Shown piece by piece: positions 7,443 to 16,632 of a stretch of 64,000 nucleotides of DNA. Under the pieces are notes generated by a model. That model saw only the letters and a program-made list of their open reading frames with translations. It ran no database searches and was not told where the DNA came from. The stretch comes from Gaiella occulta (GTDB lineage Bacteria; Actinomycetota; Thermoleophilia; Gaiellales; Gaiellaceae), in contig NZ_QQZY01000002.1 in assembly GCF_003351045.1 (NCBI RefSeq), positions 301,001-365,000 on the forward strand, in the 5' to 3' direction. How positions within the stretch are numbered: position 1 is the stretch's first letter; each line of letters begins with the position of its first letter. The position numbers and the translations under genes are program-made.

Positions 7443-8468
7443 CTACGTGGAGACGAGCGCCTCCATGTCGGCCGTGTACTCGCCGCGCGCGGCGGCGGCA
7501 TTGCAGCGGGCACGGTGCAGGAACGCCGCCTGCGCCGCCTCGACGTTCTCCGCCTGCCCACGCCACGCTTGCAGCGCCGACGCCTGCAGGGCACGGCCGT
7601 ACGAGAACGAGAGCGGCCACGGTCGGCCGTCGAGCTGGTTGATCGCGTTGAGGTTGACGGTCGCCTCCACCTCCGACTGGCCGCCGGAGAGGAAGACGAT
7701 GCCCGGCACGGCCGCCGGGACGTGACGGCGGAAGCAGTGGACGGTCGCCGCGGCGATCCGCGCCGGGCTCGCCTGGTCGGCGTTGCCCTTGCCGGGGATG
7801 ACCATGTTCGGCTTCAGCAAGGTGCCCTCGAGGTCGACGCGATGCTCGTACAGGGCGTCGTACACCCGCTCGAGCGTGCGCGACGTCGCCTCGTAGCAGT
7901 CGTCCAACGAGTGGTCGCTGTCCATCAGCACCTCGGGCTCGACGATCGGGACGATGCCGGCCTCCTGGCACAGCGCCGCGTAGCGTGCGAGCGCGTGAGC
8001 GTTCGCCGACAGGGCGTAGTCGCTCGGGAGCCCGTCCCCGATCGAGATCGTGGCACGCCACTTGGCGAAGCGGGCGCCGAGGCCGCGGTACTCCTGCAAG
8101 CGCCCACGCAGGCCGTCGAGGCCCTCCGTCACCGCCTCGCCCGGCGCGCCCGCGAGCGGGTGGGCGCCGGTGTCGACCTTGATGCCCGGGACGACGCCCT
8201 TGCCCGCGAGCAGCGCCGGAAACGGCGTCCCGTCGTCGGCGCGCTGCCGGATCGTCTCGTCGTAGAGGATGACGCCGCCCACGTGCTCCTCGAATCCCGG
8301 GGTCGTGAACAGGAGGTTCCGGTAGGAGCGCCGGCTCTCCTCCGTCGACTCGACGCCGATCGTGTCGAAGCGCTTGCCGATCGTGCCCGTCGACTCGTCG
8401 GCGGCGAGGATGCCCTTGCCGTTCGCGACGATCGCGAGGGCGATCTCTCTCAGGTCGTCAGCAGCCAT
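7443..8468 (-). CDS. fda: Fructose-bisphosphate aldolase, class I
   Basis: The 341-residue protein is a eukaryote-type class I aldolase that cleaves fructose 1,6-bisphosphate through a Schiff base. It contains GKGILAADESTGTIGKRF near the N-terminus, the catalytic LEGTLLKPNMV (Schiff-base Lys) about residue 220, and GIVFLSGGQSEVEATVNLN near 260. The ATG (8468) overlaps the glpX stop in TGATG, and AAAGGA lies 6 bases upstream, so the two are translationally coupled. Co-operonic GlpX suggests balancing of glycolysis and gluconeogenesis. Confidence 0.95.
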   Translation of the reverse strand: MAADDLREIALAIVANGKGILAADESTGTIGKRFDTIGVESTEESRRSYRNLLFTTPGFEEHVGGVILYDETIRQRADDGTPFPALLAGKGVVPGIKVDTGAHPLAGAPGEAVTEGLDGLRGRLQEYRGLGARFAKWRATISIGDGLPSDYALSANAHALARYAALCQEAGIVPIVEPEVLMDSDHSLDDCYEATSRTLERVYDALYEHRVDLEGTLLKPNMVIPGKGNADQASPARIAAATVHCFRRHVPAAVPGIVFLSGGQSEVEATVNLNAINQLDGRPWPLSFSYGRALQASALQAWRGQAENVEAAQAAFLHRARCNAAAARGEYTADMEALVST

Positions 8469-9463
8469 CAGATGTCCTTTCCCAGATTCGTCAACTTCTC
8501 CGCGGGATGGTAGGCCGCGATGCGCCGCACCGTGCCGGAGCGGGAGCGCATCACGATCGACTCGGTCTCGACGCCGGCGCGGCTCGTGCGCACGCCGCGC
8601 AGGAGCGACCCGCCGGTGACGCCGGTCGCGGCCACGAACACGTCCTTGCCGCCCACGAGATCGCCGGCGCCGAGCACCCGGTCGAGGTCGAAGCCGGCGT
8701 CGAGGAGGGCCTGACGCTCGGCGTCGTTGCGCGGCCACAGCTTGCCCTGGATCGCCCCTCCCAGGCACGTGATCGCGGCCGCCGAGATGACGCCCTCGGG
8801 CGTGCCGCCGATGCCCATCAGCATGTCGACGCCGGTGAACGGCTGGGCTGCGGCGATGGCGGGGGCGACGTCGCCGTCGCGGATCAGCGTGACGCGCGCT
8901 CCGGCCTCGCGCAGCTCGGAGACGAGCCGCTCGTGCCGCTCCCGCTCCAGCACGACGACGGTGAGGTCGCTCACCTTCATGCCCTTCGCGGCGGCGACGG
9001 CGCGGACGTTGTCGGCCGGCGACGCCTCGATGTCGATCGCGTCGGCGGCCTCGGGACCGACGGCGATCTTGTCCATGTAGAGCGCCGCGCCCGGGAAGAA
9101 CATCGAGCCGCGCTCGGCGACCGCGATCACGGAGATCGCGCCCGGAATGCCGAGCGCCGTGAGCCGCGTGCCCTCGAGCGGGTCGACGGCGACGTCCACC
9201 TCCGGCCCCCAGCCGGCGCCGACGCGCTCGTTGTTGTAGAGCATCGGCGCCTCGTCCTTCTCGCCCTCGCCGATGACGACGACGCCCTGCATCGCGACCG
9301 TGTTGATCATGCGGCGCATGAGATCGACGGCGGCCTGGTCGGCCGCGATCTTGTCCCCCCTGCCGATCCATCGCGCCGCGCCCATGGCGCCCGCCTCGGT
9401 CACGCGCACGAGCTCCAGCGCGAGGTTCCTGTCCGGCACGGTCGGGTCGGCGATGTGGCTCAC
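8468..9463 (-). CDS. glpX: Fructose-1,6-bisphosphatase class II
   Basis: The 331-residue GlpX protein hydrolyses fructose 1,6-bisphosphate to fructose 6-phosphate. Diagnostic segments include [29 protein letters not shown] (metal-binding Asp/Glu) and [17 protein letters not shown] chose GTG 9463 because it overlaps the stop of the upstream EamA gene in GTGA, and the protein then starts at the normal family N-terminus. It is the middle gene of eamA-glpX-fda. Confidence 0.95.
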   Translation of the reverse strand: MSHIADPTVPDRNLALELVRVTEAGAMGAARWIGRGDKIAADQAAVDLMRRMINTVAMQGVVVIGEGEKDEAPMLYNNERVGAGWGPEVDVAVDPLEGTRLTALGIPGAISVIAVAERGSMFFPGAALYMDKIAVGPEAADAIDIEASPADNVRAVAAAKGMKVSDLTVVVLERERHERLVSELREAGARVTLIRDGDVAPAIAAAQPFTGVDMLMGIGGTPEGVISAAAITCLGGAIQGKLWPRNDAERQALLDAGFDLDRVLGAGDLVGGKDVFVAATGVTGGSLLRGVRTSRAGVETESIVMRSRSGTVRRIAAYHPAEKLTNLGKDI

Positions 9464-10362
9464 GACGAGGTCGATCCTACCCCGGCCGCGGCCTCGGCGA
9501 CACGCGCCTCGGTCGGCTCGAGCGCCACGACGGCGATGCCGGCGAGCAGGACGAGCGCGCCGCCGGCGAACGTGAGCACCGTCGGCCGCTCGTCGACGAG
9601 CGCCCAGGCGAGCACGACGGCCGCCACGGGCTCGAGGAACGTGAGCAGGCCCGCGGCCTGCGCGGTCACGTGGCGGAGCAGGCCCGCGTACACGAGCGTC
9701 GAGACCCCGGTGAAGACGACGCCGAGCAGGAGCACGGCACCCCACTCGCGGCCGCCGTCGGGCATCACCCGGCCGGCCACGAGCAGCGCCGGAGCGACGG
9801 CGATCCCTCCGACGAGGCAGTCCCAGAACGCCACCGTGAGCGGCTCGGCACGATCGGCCAGCAGCCGCTTCGAGAGGATCACGAGCGCGGCGTAGGTGGC
9901 GGCGGAGCCGAGCCCGCTGGCGATCGCCCAGCCGTTCGCGCCGCCGCCCTCGCCGCTCCCGAGCGCGACGAGGGCGATGCCGGCGCCGCCGGGCACGAGG
10001 GCGCCGAGCGCGACGTTCGAGAGCCTCTCGGCCAGGGCGAGCGGCGCCAGCACCGCGAGGAAGACGGGCGCCGCATAGAAGGTGAGCACGGCGAGGGCGA
10101 CCGACCCGAGCTTGACCGCCTCGAAGAACAGCAGCCAGTGCGCACCCTGGACGACGCCGAGCGCGACGAGCGCCGGCAGCCTGCGGCCGGGACGCAGCGC
10201 GCGCAGCCGGCCGCTCGCCAGCGCGACGAGACCGAGAGCGCCGGCGGCAAAGGCGAGTCGCAGGAACGCGAGCGCCGCCGCGTCGAGCTCGACGGCGGCG
10301 ACGAGGACGGCGATCAGGCCCCAGGAGCTGGCGAGGCCGGCGAGGGCGAGGTTCCAGCGCAC
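9460..10362 (-). CDS. EamA/DMT-family membrane transporter
   Basis: A 300-residue integral membrane protein with about ten hydrophobic segments in two EamA repeats, the layout of drug/metabolite exporters (RhtA/YdcZ-like). The first repeat spans residues 1-130 and the second about 140-285. The GTG at 10362 is 6 bases after TAGCAT (minus strand, 10374-10369), so a leaderless promoter may start the eamA-glpX-fda unit here. The substrate cannot be predicted. Confidence 0.85.
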   Translation of the reverse strand: MRWNLALAGLASSWGLIAVLVAAVELDAAALAFLRLAFAAGALGLVALASGRLRALRPGRRLPALVALGVVQGAHWLLFFEAVKLGSVALAVLTFYAAPVFLAVLAPLALAERLSNVALGALVPGGAGIALVALGSGEGGGANGWAIASGLGSAATYAALVILSKRLLADRAEPLTVAFWDCLVGGIAVAPALLVAGRVMPDGGREWGAVLLLGVVFTGVSTLVYAGLLRHVTAQAAGLLTFLEPVAAVVLAWALVDERPTVLTFAGGALVLLAGIAVVALEPTEARVAEAAAGVGSTSS

Positions 10363-10405
10363 GGGGCGATGCTATGCGCCGCACCGAAGCCCGGCGCCCT
10401 TGCCC

Positions 10406-11920
10406 TCACATGCGCTCGGGCGCTTCGACTCCGACGAGGTCGAGGCAGCGGGCGACGACGGTCCTCGTGGCGCTGCAGAGGCCGAGGCGGAACGCCTCCG
10501 CTTCGGAGCCGAGCACCTTGTGGTGGTGGTAGAAGCGGTGGAAGTCGTCGGCGACGCGGATCGCGTAGGTGGCGATCGCGTGCGGCGCCCGCCGCTGCGC
10601 CGCCTCGGCGGCGACGGCCGGGAACTCGGCGATGCGCTTGACGAGGTCGCGCTCCTCGGGCGCGAGCGGCGCGGACACGGTCGCGGCGGGCACGGCGTCG
10701 CCGGCGTTGCGCAGGATCCCGGCGATCCGCGCATGGGCGTACTGCACGTAGTACACCGGGTTCTTCGCGGTCTTCTCGGCCGCGAGATCGACGTCGATCT
10801 CGATCGTCTGGTCGTGGCCGCGCGAGACGAGGTACCAGCGGGCGGCGTCGATGCCGATCTCGTCGATGAAGTCGTCGAGGAAGACGACGTCCCCGCGCCG
10901 CTTCGACATCTTCGTCGCCTCGCCGCCCTTCGTCAGGTGCACGAGCTGGTAGATGAGCACCTCGAGCGACTCGCGCGGGCGGCCGAGCATCTGCGCGAGC
11001 GCCTGCAGCCGCGCCACGTAGCCGTGGTGGTCCGCGCCGAGGACGTAGACGAGCCGGTCGAAGCCCTTCGCGTACTTCCGGCGCACGTAGGCGGCGTCGG
11101 CGGCGAAGTACGTCGGCGTCCCGTCCGAGCGGATCACGACGCGATCCTTCTCGTCGCCGTACGCCGAGGTTCGCGCCCACAGCGCCCCCTCCGATTCGTA
11201 GGTGTCGAGCAGCGCCACCGCCTCGGGGATCTCCGCCTCGACGACGCTCTGCCGCTCGTAGGAGTCGAAGTGGATGCGGAACCGCTCGAGTGTCGCCTCG
11301 ATGCGCTCGAGCATGCGCGGCACCGGGTCGCCGGACTCGCCCGCGAGGTCGGCGACGTAGGCGCCGCGGTAGCCGTCCTCGGGCGGCTCCTCCCCGCGCC
11401 GGGCAGCGTCGACCGACTCGCGGAACCTCTCCATCTGCGCGCCCGCGTCGTTGTAGTAGTACTCACGCTCGACGTCGTGGCCGGCGAAGGAGAGCAGGCG
11501 CGCGACCGAGTCGCCGTAGGCGCCGTTGCGCGCCGAGGCGACGGTGATCGGGCCCGTCGGGTTGGCCGACACCATCTCCACCTGCACCCGCTCCGGCGCG
11601 GCGGCCGAGCGAGCGCCGAAGTCGCCGCCGACCGCAAGCGCCAGGCCCAGCGCGCTGCCGAACCAGGCGTCGTCGAGGAAGAGGTTGAGGAATCCGGGTC
11701 CCGCGACCTCGACGCGCGCGACCTCGGCGAGGCCGGCGATCCTGCCCGCGAGCTCGTCCGCGACCTCGCGCGGCGGGCGCTTCAGCCGCCCCGCGAGACG
11801 GAGCGCCGCGTTCGTCGCGTAGTCTCCGTGTGCCGGATCGGAGGGACGCTCGAGCTCGACGGGGAAACCGGCGACCGCGGAGAGCGCGCCGGCGAGACGC
11901 TGCACCGGGTCAGCCTGCAA
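10406..11920 (-). CDS. argS: Arginyl-tRNA synthetase
   Basis: The 504-residue protein has an N-terminal Add1 domain (AHGDYATNAALRLA, PGFLNLFL), the class I core and a DALR-type C-terminus ending in the family-typical ERM. VSANPTGP and YYYNDAGAQM are ArgRS-specific, and TKMSKRRGDVVFLDD is the KMSKS loop. However, the HIGH motif after NPTGP reads ITVASARNGAYGD, lacking both His. The TTG at 11920 overlaps the end of the upstream channel gene; GTG 11905 is an equally possible start. This should be the enzyme charging tRNA-Arg unless a second argS exists elsewhere. Confidence 0.92.
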   Translation of the reverse strand: MQADPVQRLAGALSAVAGFPVELERPSDPAHGDYATNAALRLAGRLKRPPREVADELAGRIAGLAEVARVEVAGPGFLNLFLDDAWFGSALGLALAVGGDFGARSAAAPERVQVEMVSANPTGPITVASARNGAYGDSVARLLSFAGHDVEREYYYNDAGAQMERFRESVDAARRGEEPPEDGYRGAYVADLAGESGDPVPRMLERIEATLERFRIHFDSYERQSVVEAEIPEAVALLDTYESEGALWARTSAYGDEKDRVVIRSDGTPTYFAADAAYVRRKYAKGFDRLVYVLGADHHGYVARLQALAQMLGRPRESLEVLIYQLVHLTKGGEATKMSKRRGDVVFLDDFIDEIGIDAARWYLVSRGHDQTIEIDVDLAAEKTAKNPVYYVQYAHARIAGILRNAGDAVPAATVSAPLAPEERDLVKRIAEFPAVAAEAAQRRAPHAIATYAIRVADDFHRFYHHHKVLGSEAEAFRLGLCSATRTVVARCLDLVGVEAPERM

Positions 11921-12929
11921 CCGTCGCCCCCGGCGCGAAGAGGTCCTCGAGGCGCTGGATCTCGTCCGGTGTTCCCACGCCTATGAGGATGTCACCTGCC
12001 TCGAGCAGCGCGTCGGGCGACGGCGTCGTGTCGAAGCGGCCGTCCTCCTTGCGGATGGCGATGATCATCGCCCCCGTCGTATCACGCACGCGCAGGTCGC
12101 GGATCGACCTCCCGCACGAGGGGCACTCGCGCCTGACCTCGATCTCCTCGAAGCGGAGGTCGTCGCCGCCGGCCGTCGATACGATGTCGAGGTAGTCGGC
12201 GACCTGCGGCTTGAGCACGAGGTTGGCGATCTGCAGCCCCGCCGCCGAATACGGCTCCACGACCCGGTCGGCGCCGGCGAGCCGGAGCTTCCGCGCGGCC
12301 GAGCTGTCGGAGGCCCGCGCCACGATGAACAGATCCGGGCGCGCGGCACGGGCCGTGAGCGTGATGAACAGGTTGCTCATGTCGGAGTCCGCGCACACGA
12401 TCAGCGACCGCGCGCGGGCCAGGCCGGCCGACTCGAGCGCGGCGTCGTCGGTGCCGTCGCCCTGCACGACGAGGGCGCCGAGCTCGACCGCGGCGCCGAC
12501 CGAGCCCGGGTTGGTGTCGAGCACGACGAACTGCTTGCCGATCAGGTTGAACTCCGCCGCCACCCGCCGGCCGACACGGCCGAAGCCGCAGATGATCGTG
12601 TGATCCCGCAACTCCTCGATGGCGCGCTTCCTCCTCCGCTCCCCGAACACGTCCTGGATGACACCGCGGGTGATCAGCTCGACCACCGCGCCTGCAAGGT
12701 AGAGGAAAATCGCCACGCCGGAGATCAGGAGGGCGATCGAGAAGATCTGCCCCGCGGTCCCCTCGGGCCGCGTGTCCAGCCCGGTCAGCGTCGTCGTGAC
12801 GACGGCGCGGTAGAGCGATTCGGCCCAGCCCTCGCCGAGGATCAGGCGGAAGCCGACCGTCCCGGCGGCGAGCACACCGACGAAGGCGACCTGCGCCCAC
12901 ACGAACCGCCTGAAGCTGAACCGCTCCAC
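11910..12929 (-). CDS. Two-TM potassium-channel-like protein with RCK (TrkA-N/TrkA-C) domains
   Basis: The 339-residue protein has TM1 (about 10-32), a re-entrant pore segment, TM2 (about 62-86), then a Rossmann RCK domain (TIICGFGRVGRRVAAEF, FVVLDTNP) and a TrkA-C domain (GDILIGVGTPDEIQRLE). This is the MthK/Kch layout for ligand-gated cation channels. The selectivity filter, expected as TVGYG, reads TTTLTGLDTRP, so ion selectivity is uncertain. CPSCG near residue 265 is an unusual Cys pair. The GTG at 12929 is 6 bases after TACGAT (12941-12936), suggesting a leaderless start; the end overlaps argS. Confidence 0.85.
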   Translation of the reverse strand: MERFSFRRFVWAQVAFVGVLAAGTVGFRLILGEGWAESLYRAVVTTTLTGLDTRPEGTAGQIFSIALLISGVAIFLYLAGAVVELITRGVIQDVFGERRRKRAIEELRDHTIICGFGRVGRRVAAEFNLIGKQFVVLDTNPGSVGAAVELGALVVQGDGTDDAALESAGLARARSLIVCADSDMSNLFITLTARAARPDLFIVARASDSSAARKLRLAGADRVVEPYSAAGLQIANLVLKPQVADYLDIVSTAGGDDLRFEEIEVRRECPSCGRSIRDLRVRDTTGAMIIAIRKEDGRFDTTPSPDALLEAGDILIGVGTPDEIQRLEDLFAPGATVAG

Positions 12930-12959
12930 GGGTCAATCGTACGGCCCGCGCCAGCGGGC

Positions 12960-14210
12960 TCAGGACGGTGGCTCACCGTCTCCGGGCGGCGCGCTCTCGA
13001 CCGGATGGTCACCCGCTGCCGGCTGCTCGGCTCCGGCTTCCCCGCTCCCGGACGGGTCCTGTTCTCCGTCGGCGCCGGCCGGCGCATGCTCGAGCACCGT
13101 CACCGGTGCGCTGTCGCCGCCGCCCGCCGCGTCGGGAGAGCCGTCGCCGCCGCCGTCGCCGCCCTGCACGGCGGAGCGCTGCTCGTCGCCGCCTGTCCGC
13201 GGCAGGTCGGCCCGGTTCTCGCTCCCCGATCCGCCCTCACCGTCGCGGGAGCGCTCCGGCGCGTCCTCGCGGTTCGCGACCGTCCCGTCCGAGCCACCCG
13301 CGTCGGAGGCGACGCGTACGCGGCGAGCGCCGTTGCGATCGCCCGTGTGCCGCGCGCCGGCGACCACGGACTCGGCCGCCGGCGGGCCGGACGGCGCCGA
13401 GGGGTGGCCCGGCCGTCCGCTCCCGGAGCCGATCACGGTGGCCGTTCCGGCCGCACCGACCGCGACGGCGGCGACCGTGAGCTTGGCGGCGATCGGCGCA
13501 GCGGCGAGCTTCGCCAGCAGCCCCCCTCCGGCAGCGCCTGCCGTGATCCCACCCGCCAGCGCCTCGCTGCCCGCAGCGGAGGCGCCGAAGCCGGGCAATG
13601 CCTGCGCGATCCCGTCGCGTACGGCGATCGGCACGACGAGAGCGCCGCCCACGAGCGGCTTCAGGCGCACGCGCAGGCGGCGGCGTCCGCGGAACAGGAG
13701 CGATTCGACCGACGCCCGGGAGAGGCCGAGCGCGGCGCCCACCTCGTCGGCGTGCATCCCGTAGAGGTCCCGCAACACGACCGCCTCCCGCTGCTTCTCG
13801 GGCAGCTCGGAGATCGCCTGCCGGATCTGCTCGCCCGCCATGTGGCGGTCGAGCTCCTCGTGCGGGGCGGCCGCGAGCCCGAGGTCGCCTTCGAGCAGCG
13901 GCAGCGGGGCACGCATGCGTGCGTGCGCTCGCGCCCGGCACTCGTTGCGGGCGATCGTGGCGAGCCAGGCCGCCGGGTCGCGGACGTCGCCTCCGCCGAG
14001 CAGGGCGCGGTAGGCGGAGAGGAAGGTCGCCTGGGTCGCGTCGTCCGCCTCCACGGGGTCGCGCAGGAGCAGGCGGCAGAGGCCGTAGACCATGCGCCCG
14101 TGCGCCTCGAAGAACGCGCCCACGCGCTCGCCGGCGGCCTGTTCGCGCGGGCCGCCGGCGGGCCGGGTCGGGTCGGAGGCCAACGGGGCCGGGCTAGTCG
14201 TCGCTGCCAC
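12960..14210 (-). CDS. ECF sigma factor with C-terminal membrane segment and acidic tail
   Basis: Residues 30-98 form sigma region 2 (GRMVYGLCRLLLRDPVEADD, AWLATIARNECRARAH) and 125-185 region 4 (ISELPEKQREAVVLRDLYG, LSRASVESLLFRGRRRLR). A Gly/Ala-rich linker and one hydrophobic stretch (about 238-261) follow, then about 150 Gly/Ser/Asp/Glu/Pro-rich residues. Ordinary ECF factors stop near residue 190. I chose GTG 14210 because it overlaps the stop of the small upstream gene and has GCGGGGA upstream; a longer ATG form from 14255 is possible. The architecture suggests a membrane-tethered sigma factor. No anti-sigma gene is adjacent. Confidence 0.82.
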   Translation of the reverse strand: MAATTSPAPLASDPTRPAGGPREQAAGERVGAFFEAHGRMVYGLCRLLLRDPVEADDATQATFLSAYRALLGGGDVRDPAAWLATIARNECRARAHARMRAPLPLLEGDLGLAAAPHEELDRHMAGEQIRQAISELPEKQREAVVLRDLYGMHADEVGAALGLSRASVESLLFRGRRRLRVRLKPLVGGALVVPIAVRDGIAQALPGFGASAAGSEALAGGITAGAAGGGLLAKLAAAPIAAKLTVAAVAVGAAGTATVIGSGSGRPGHPSAPSGPPAAESVVAGARHTGDRNGARRVRVASDAGGSDGTVANREDAPERSRDGEGGSGSENRADLPRTGGDEQRSAVQGGDGGGDGSPDAAGGGDSAPVTVLEHAPAGADGEQDPSGSGEAGAEQPAAGDHPVESAPPGDGEPPS

Positions 14211-14379
14211 CGTCCCCGCCGCCGTCGTGCCCGTCGCCGGAGCCCTTGCCGACACCGAACGCCGGACTCACGGTGCTGACGCTGTCTCGCACCTCGAGCC
14301 CGCCTTCCGCGGTGCCCGGCGCGCTCGTAGAGCCCGTGCCCGTGACGGCGGCGGCGACGACGACACGCAGACGTCTCAC
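14194..14379 (-). CDS. Small Gly/Asp-rich protein upstream of the sigma factor
   Basis: A 61-residue protein begins at GTG 14379 with AAAGGA 7 bases upstream, a good ribosome binding site. It starts MRRLRVVVAAAVTG, a weak signal-like stretch, and ends in a Gly/Asp run (GDGHDGGGDGGSDD) resembling the tail of the following sigma factor. Its last bases overlap the sigma gene start, so it may act partly as a translational-coupling leader. No family was recognised. Confidence 0.5.
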   Translation of the reverse strand: MRRLRVVVAAAVTGTGSTSAPGTAEGGLEVRDSVSTVSPAFGVGKGSGDGHDGGGDGGSDD

Positions 14380-14479
14380 GGGGAGTCCTTTCGCTGGGCG
14401 GGCGGTCTCACCATGATCGAGGTCATCGGCGCCGAAAACGTGCGCCTGGACCGCAAGACCCCCATGTGAGGTACGTCTG

Positions 14480-15091
14480 CTACCCGCCGCTCGTGCCGGA
14501 GGCCGTGGCGGGCGGCCGCGAGCCGACCGTGACCCCCTCGCGCGCGAGTGCGGCCTGTACCTCCTCGCGCGCCTTGTAGATGCGCCACTTCACCGTGGCG
14601 AGCGTGACCTCGAGCGCCTCGGCGATCTCCATGTACGAGAGCCCGACGATGTCGCGCAGCAGCAGCGCCATCTTCAGGTCGACGCTGAGAGCCTCCACGG
14701 CCCGCCACAGCGCATGAATCGTCTCCGCGCGCTCGAAAGGAGCGTCGATGACCTCGAGCGGCGGCATGTCGTCGATGCAGCCGGCGCTGCGCGGCCGGCG
14801 CTCGAGCGCGCGCAGCTCGTCGAGGACGCGGTTCTTCGTCACCTGGAACAGCCACGTCGTGAAGCTCGAGCGCAGCGAGAAGCCGGGCAGGCCCTGGTAG
14901 ACGCGCAGGAACACCTCCTGCGTGAGGTCCTCGGCCAGCGCGCGGTCGCCGACCAGGCGAAGCACGTAGTTGAACACGGGCCGCTCGTAGGCCCTGACGA
15001 TGATCGAGAACGCCCGCTCGTCGCCACGCCGGGCCTTGCGGAGGATTCCGGGATCAGGCTGCTCCAGGGCCAATGCGTGGCGAGCATACAA
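14480..15091 (-). CDS. ECF-type RNA polymerase sigma factor
   Basis: The 203-residue protein has region 2 (FSIIVRAYERPVFNYVLRLVGDRALAEDLTQEVFLRVY, TTWLFQVTKNRVLDELRA) and region 4 (ALSVDLKMALLLRDIVGLSYMEIAEALEVTLATVKWRIYKAREE). Length and layout are those of a normal ECF factor, with only a short C-terminal extension. The start is TTG 15091, preceded by GGGAACGG. The upstream 44 bases up to the gpmI stop are AT-rich and probably hold its promoter. The target regulon and anti-sigma partner are unknown. Confidence 0.88.
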   Translation of the reverse strand: MYARHALALEQPDPGILRKARRGDERAFSIIVRAYERPVFNYVLRLVGDRALAEDLTQEVFLRVYQGLPGFSLRSSFTTWLFQVTKNRVLDELRALERRPRSAGCIDDMPPLEVIDAPFERAETIHALWRAVEALSVDLKMALLLRDIVGLSYMEIAEALEVTLATVKWRIYKAREEVQAALAREGVTVGSRPPATASGTSGG

Positions 15092-15135
15092 CCGTTCCCG
15101 GCCTGTACGCCAACAATTTACGAGTTACTGAAATG

Positions 15136-16632
15136 TCACCGATGTTCGGTGTCTCTCCGGGCAACGAGCGAGGAGCCCGTCATCGCCTCCGGCACGGGCA
15201 CCCCGAGCAGCTCGAGCACGGTCGGCGCGAGATCCGAGAGCTCGCCGTCTCCGCGCAGCGCCGCGCCGTCGAGCGTGAGCAGCAACGGCACAGGGTTCGT
15301 CGTGTGGGCGGTGTGCGGGCTGACGCCGTCCGCTTCCAGCATCTGCTCGGCGTTGCCGTGGTCGGCGCTGACGAGGCAGACACCGCCCGCGGCACGCGTC
15401 GCCTCGACCACCCGGCCGAGCGCCGCATCGGCGGCCTCGACCGCCGCGACGACAGCCGGAATGACGCCGGTGTGACCCACCATGTCGGGGTTGGCGAAGT
15501 TGACGACGCAGAAGGCGATGCCGCCGCCGATGCGCACGACGACCTCGTCCGCCACGGCGGCGGCGGACATCTCGGGCTTGCGGTCGTAGCTCGGCACGTC
15601 GCGCGGCGACGGGACGAGCACCCGCGTCTCGCCCTCCCACGCCTCCTCGACGCCGCCGTTGAAGAAGTAGGTGACGTGCGCGTACTTCTCGGTCTCCGCC
15701 GCGTGCAGCTGGCGCAGGCCGTGCGCGCTCAGCGTCTGGGCGAGCGTGTCGCGCACGTCCTGCTCGGCGAACGCGACGGGCGTCGCGATCGCCTCCGCGT
15801 ACCGCGTCATCGTCGTCAGGTCGACGCCGCGCTCGAGCAGCCGCAGCGACAGCTGCCGCCCGCGGTCGGGACGAAAGTTGAACACGATCGCCGTGTCGTG
15901 CTCGGGGTCGAGCCGGGGGCGTCCGTCGAGCACGACCGGCTCGACGAACTCGTCGGTGATGCCGCGCCGGTAGCTCGTGCGCACGGCGTCGACGGGGTCG
16001 GCCGCGTGCTCACCCTCGCCGTCGAGGATGGCGCGCAGCGCGCGCTCGGTGCGCTCCCAGCGCTCGTCGCGGTCCATCGCGTAGTAGCGCCCCACGACCG
16101 TGGCGATCCGCTCGGCCGGGAGCGTCGCCAGGTCGACCGCGGCGGCGCGCGGCGACACGTCACGTCCGTCGCTGAAAGCATGGATCCAGGTTCGCTCCTC
16201 CATCCCCTGCCGCCGTGCGAGCTCGAGCAGCGCGCGCAGGTGGTCGATGTGCGAGTGCACGCCGCCCGTCGAGACGAGCCCGAGCAGATGCACGGAGCCG
16301 CCGCGCTCACGCGCCCGCCGGAAGGCCGATACGAGCGCGTCGTTCGCGAACAGCGAGCCGTCGCGGACGGCGACGTTCACGCGCATCAGGTCCTGGAAGA
16401 GGATGCGGCCCGAGCCGATCGTGAGGTGGCCGACCTCGGAGTTGCCCATCTGGCCGTCGGGCAGACCGACCGCCGCGCCGGAGGCGGCGAGCCGGGTGTG
16501 CGGGAAGCGCCGCCAGAGGTCGTCGAAGACCGGCGTGTCGGCGAGCTCGACGGCGTTCCCCGGTCCGGGCGGGGCGATGCCCCAGCCGTCGAGGATGACG
16601 AGCGTTACGAGAGGGACGCGGCGATCCGGCAC
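15136..16632 (-). CDS. gpmI: 2,3-bisphosphoglycerate-independent phosphoglycerate mutase
   Basis: The 498-residue metalloenzyme interconverts 3- and 2-phosphoglycerate. VTLVILDGWGIAP and GLPDGQMGNSEVGHLTIGSGR (catalytic Ser and metal site) lie at the start. HAFSDGRDVSP, FNFRPDRGRQLS and VSADHGNAEQM supply the remaining metal and substrate ligands. GTG 16632 overlaps the end of tpiA by 28 bases. It closes the gap-pgk-tpiA-gpmI operon. Confidence 0.95.
   Translation of the reverse strand: MPDRRVPLVTLVILDGWGIAPPGPGNAVELADTPVFDDLWRRFPHTRLAASGAAVGLPDGQMGNSEVGHLTIGSGRILFQDLMRVNVAVRDGSLFANDALVSAFRRARERGGSVHLLGLVSTGGVHSHIDHLRALLELARRQGMEERTWIHAFSDGRDVSPRAAAVDLATLPAERIATVVGRYYAMDRDERWERTERALRAILDGEGEHAADPVDAVRTSYRRGITDEFVEPVVLDGRPRLDPEHDTAIVFNFRPDRGRQLSLRLLERGVDLTTMTRYAEAIATPVAFAEQDVRDTLAQTLSAHGLRQLHAAETEKYAHVTYFFNGGVEEAWEGETRVLVPSPRDVPSYDRKPEMSAAAVADEVVVRIGGGIAFCVVNFANPDMVGHTGVIPAVVAAVEAADAALGRVVEATRAAGGVCLVSADHGNAEQMLEADGVSPHTAHTTNPVPLLLTLDGAALRGDGELSDLAPTVLELLGVPVPEAMTGSSLVARRDTEHR

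Noticed and set aside
5937..8513. Plus-strand frame of 858 codons spanning the oxidase and aldolase
   Set aside because: It crosses two real genes in wrong frames, is Arg-rich and lacks any motif.
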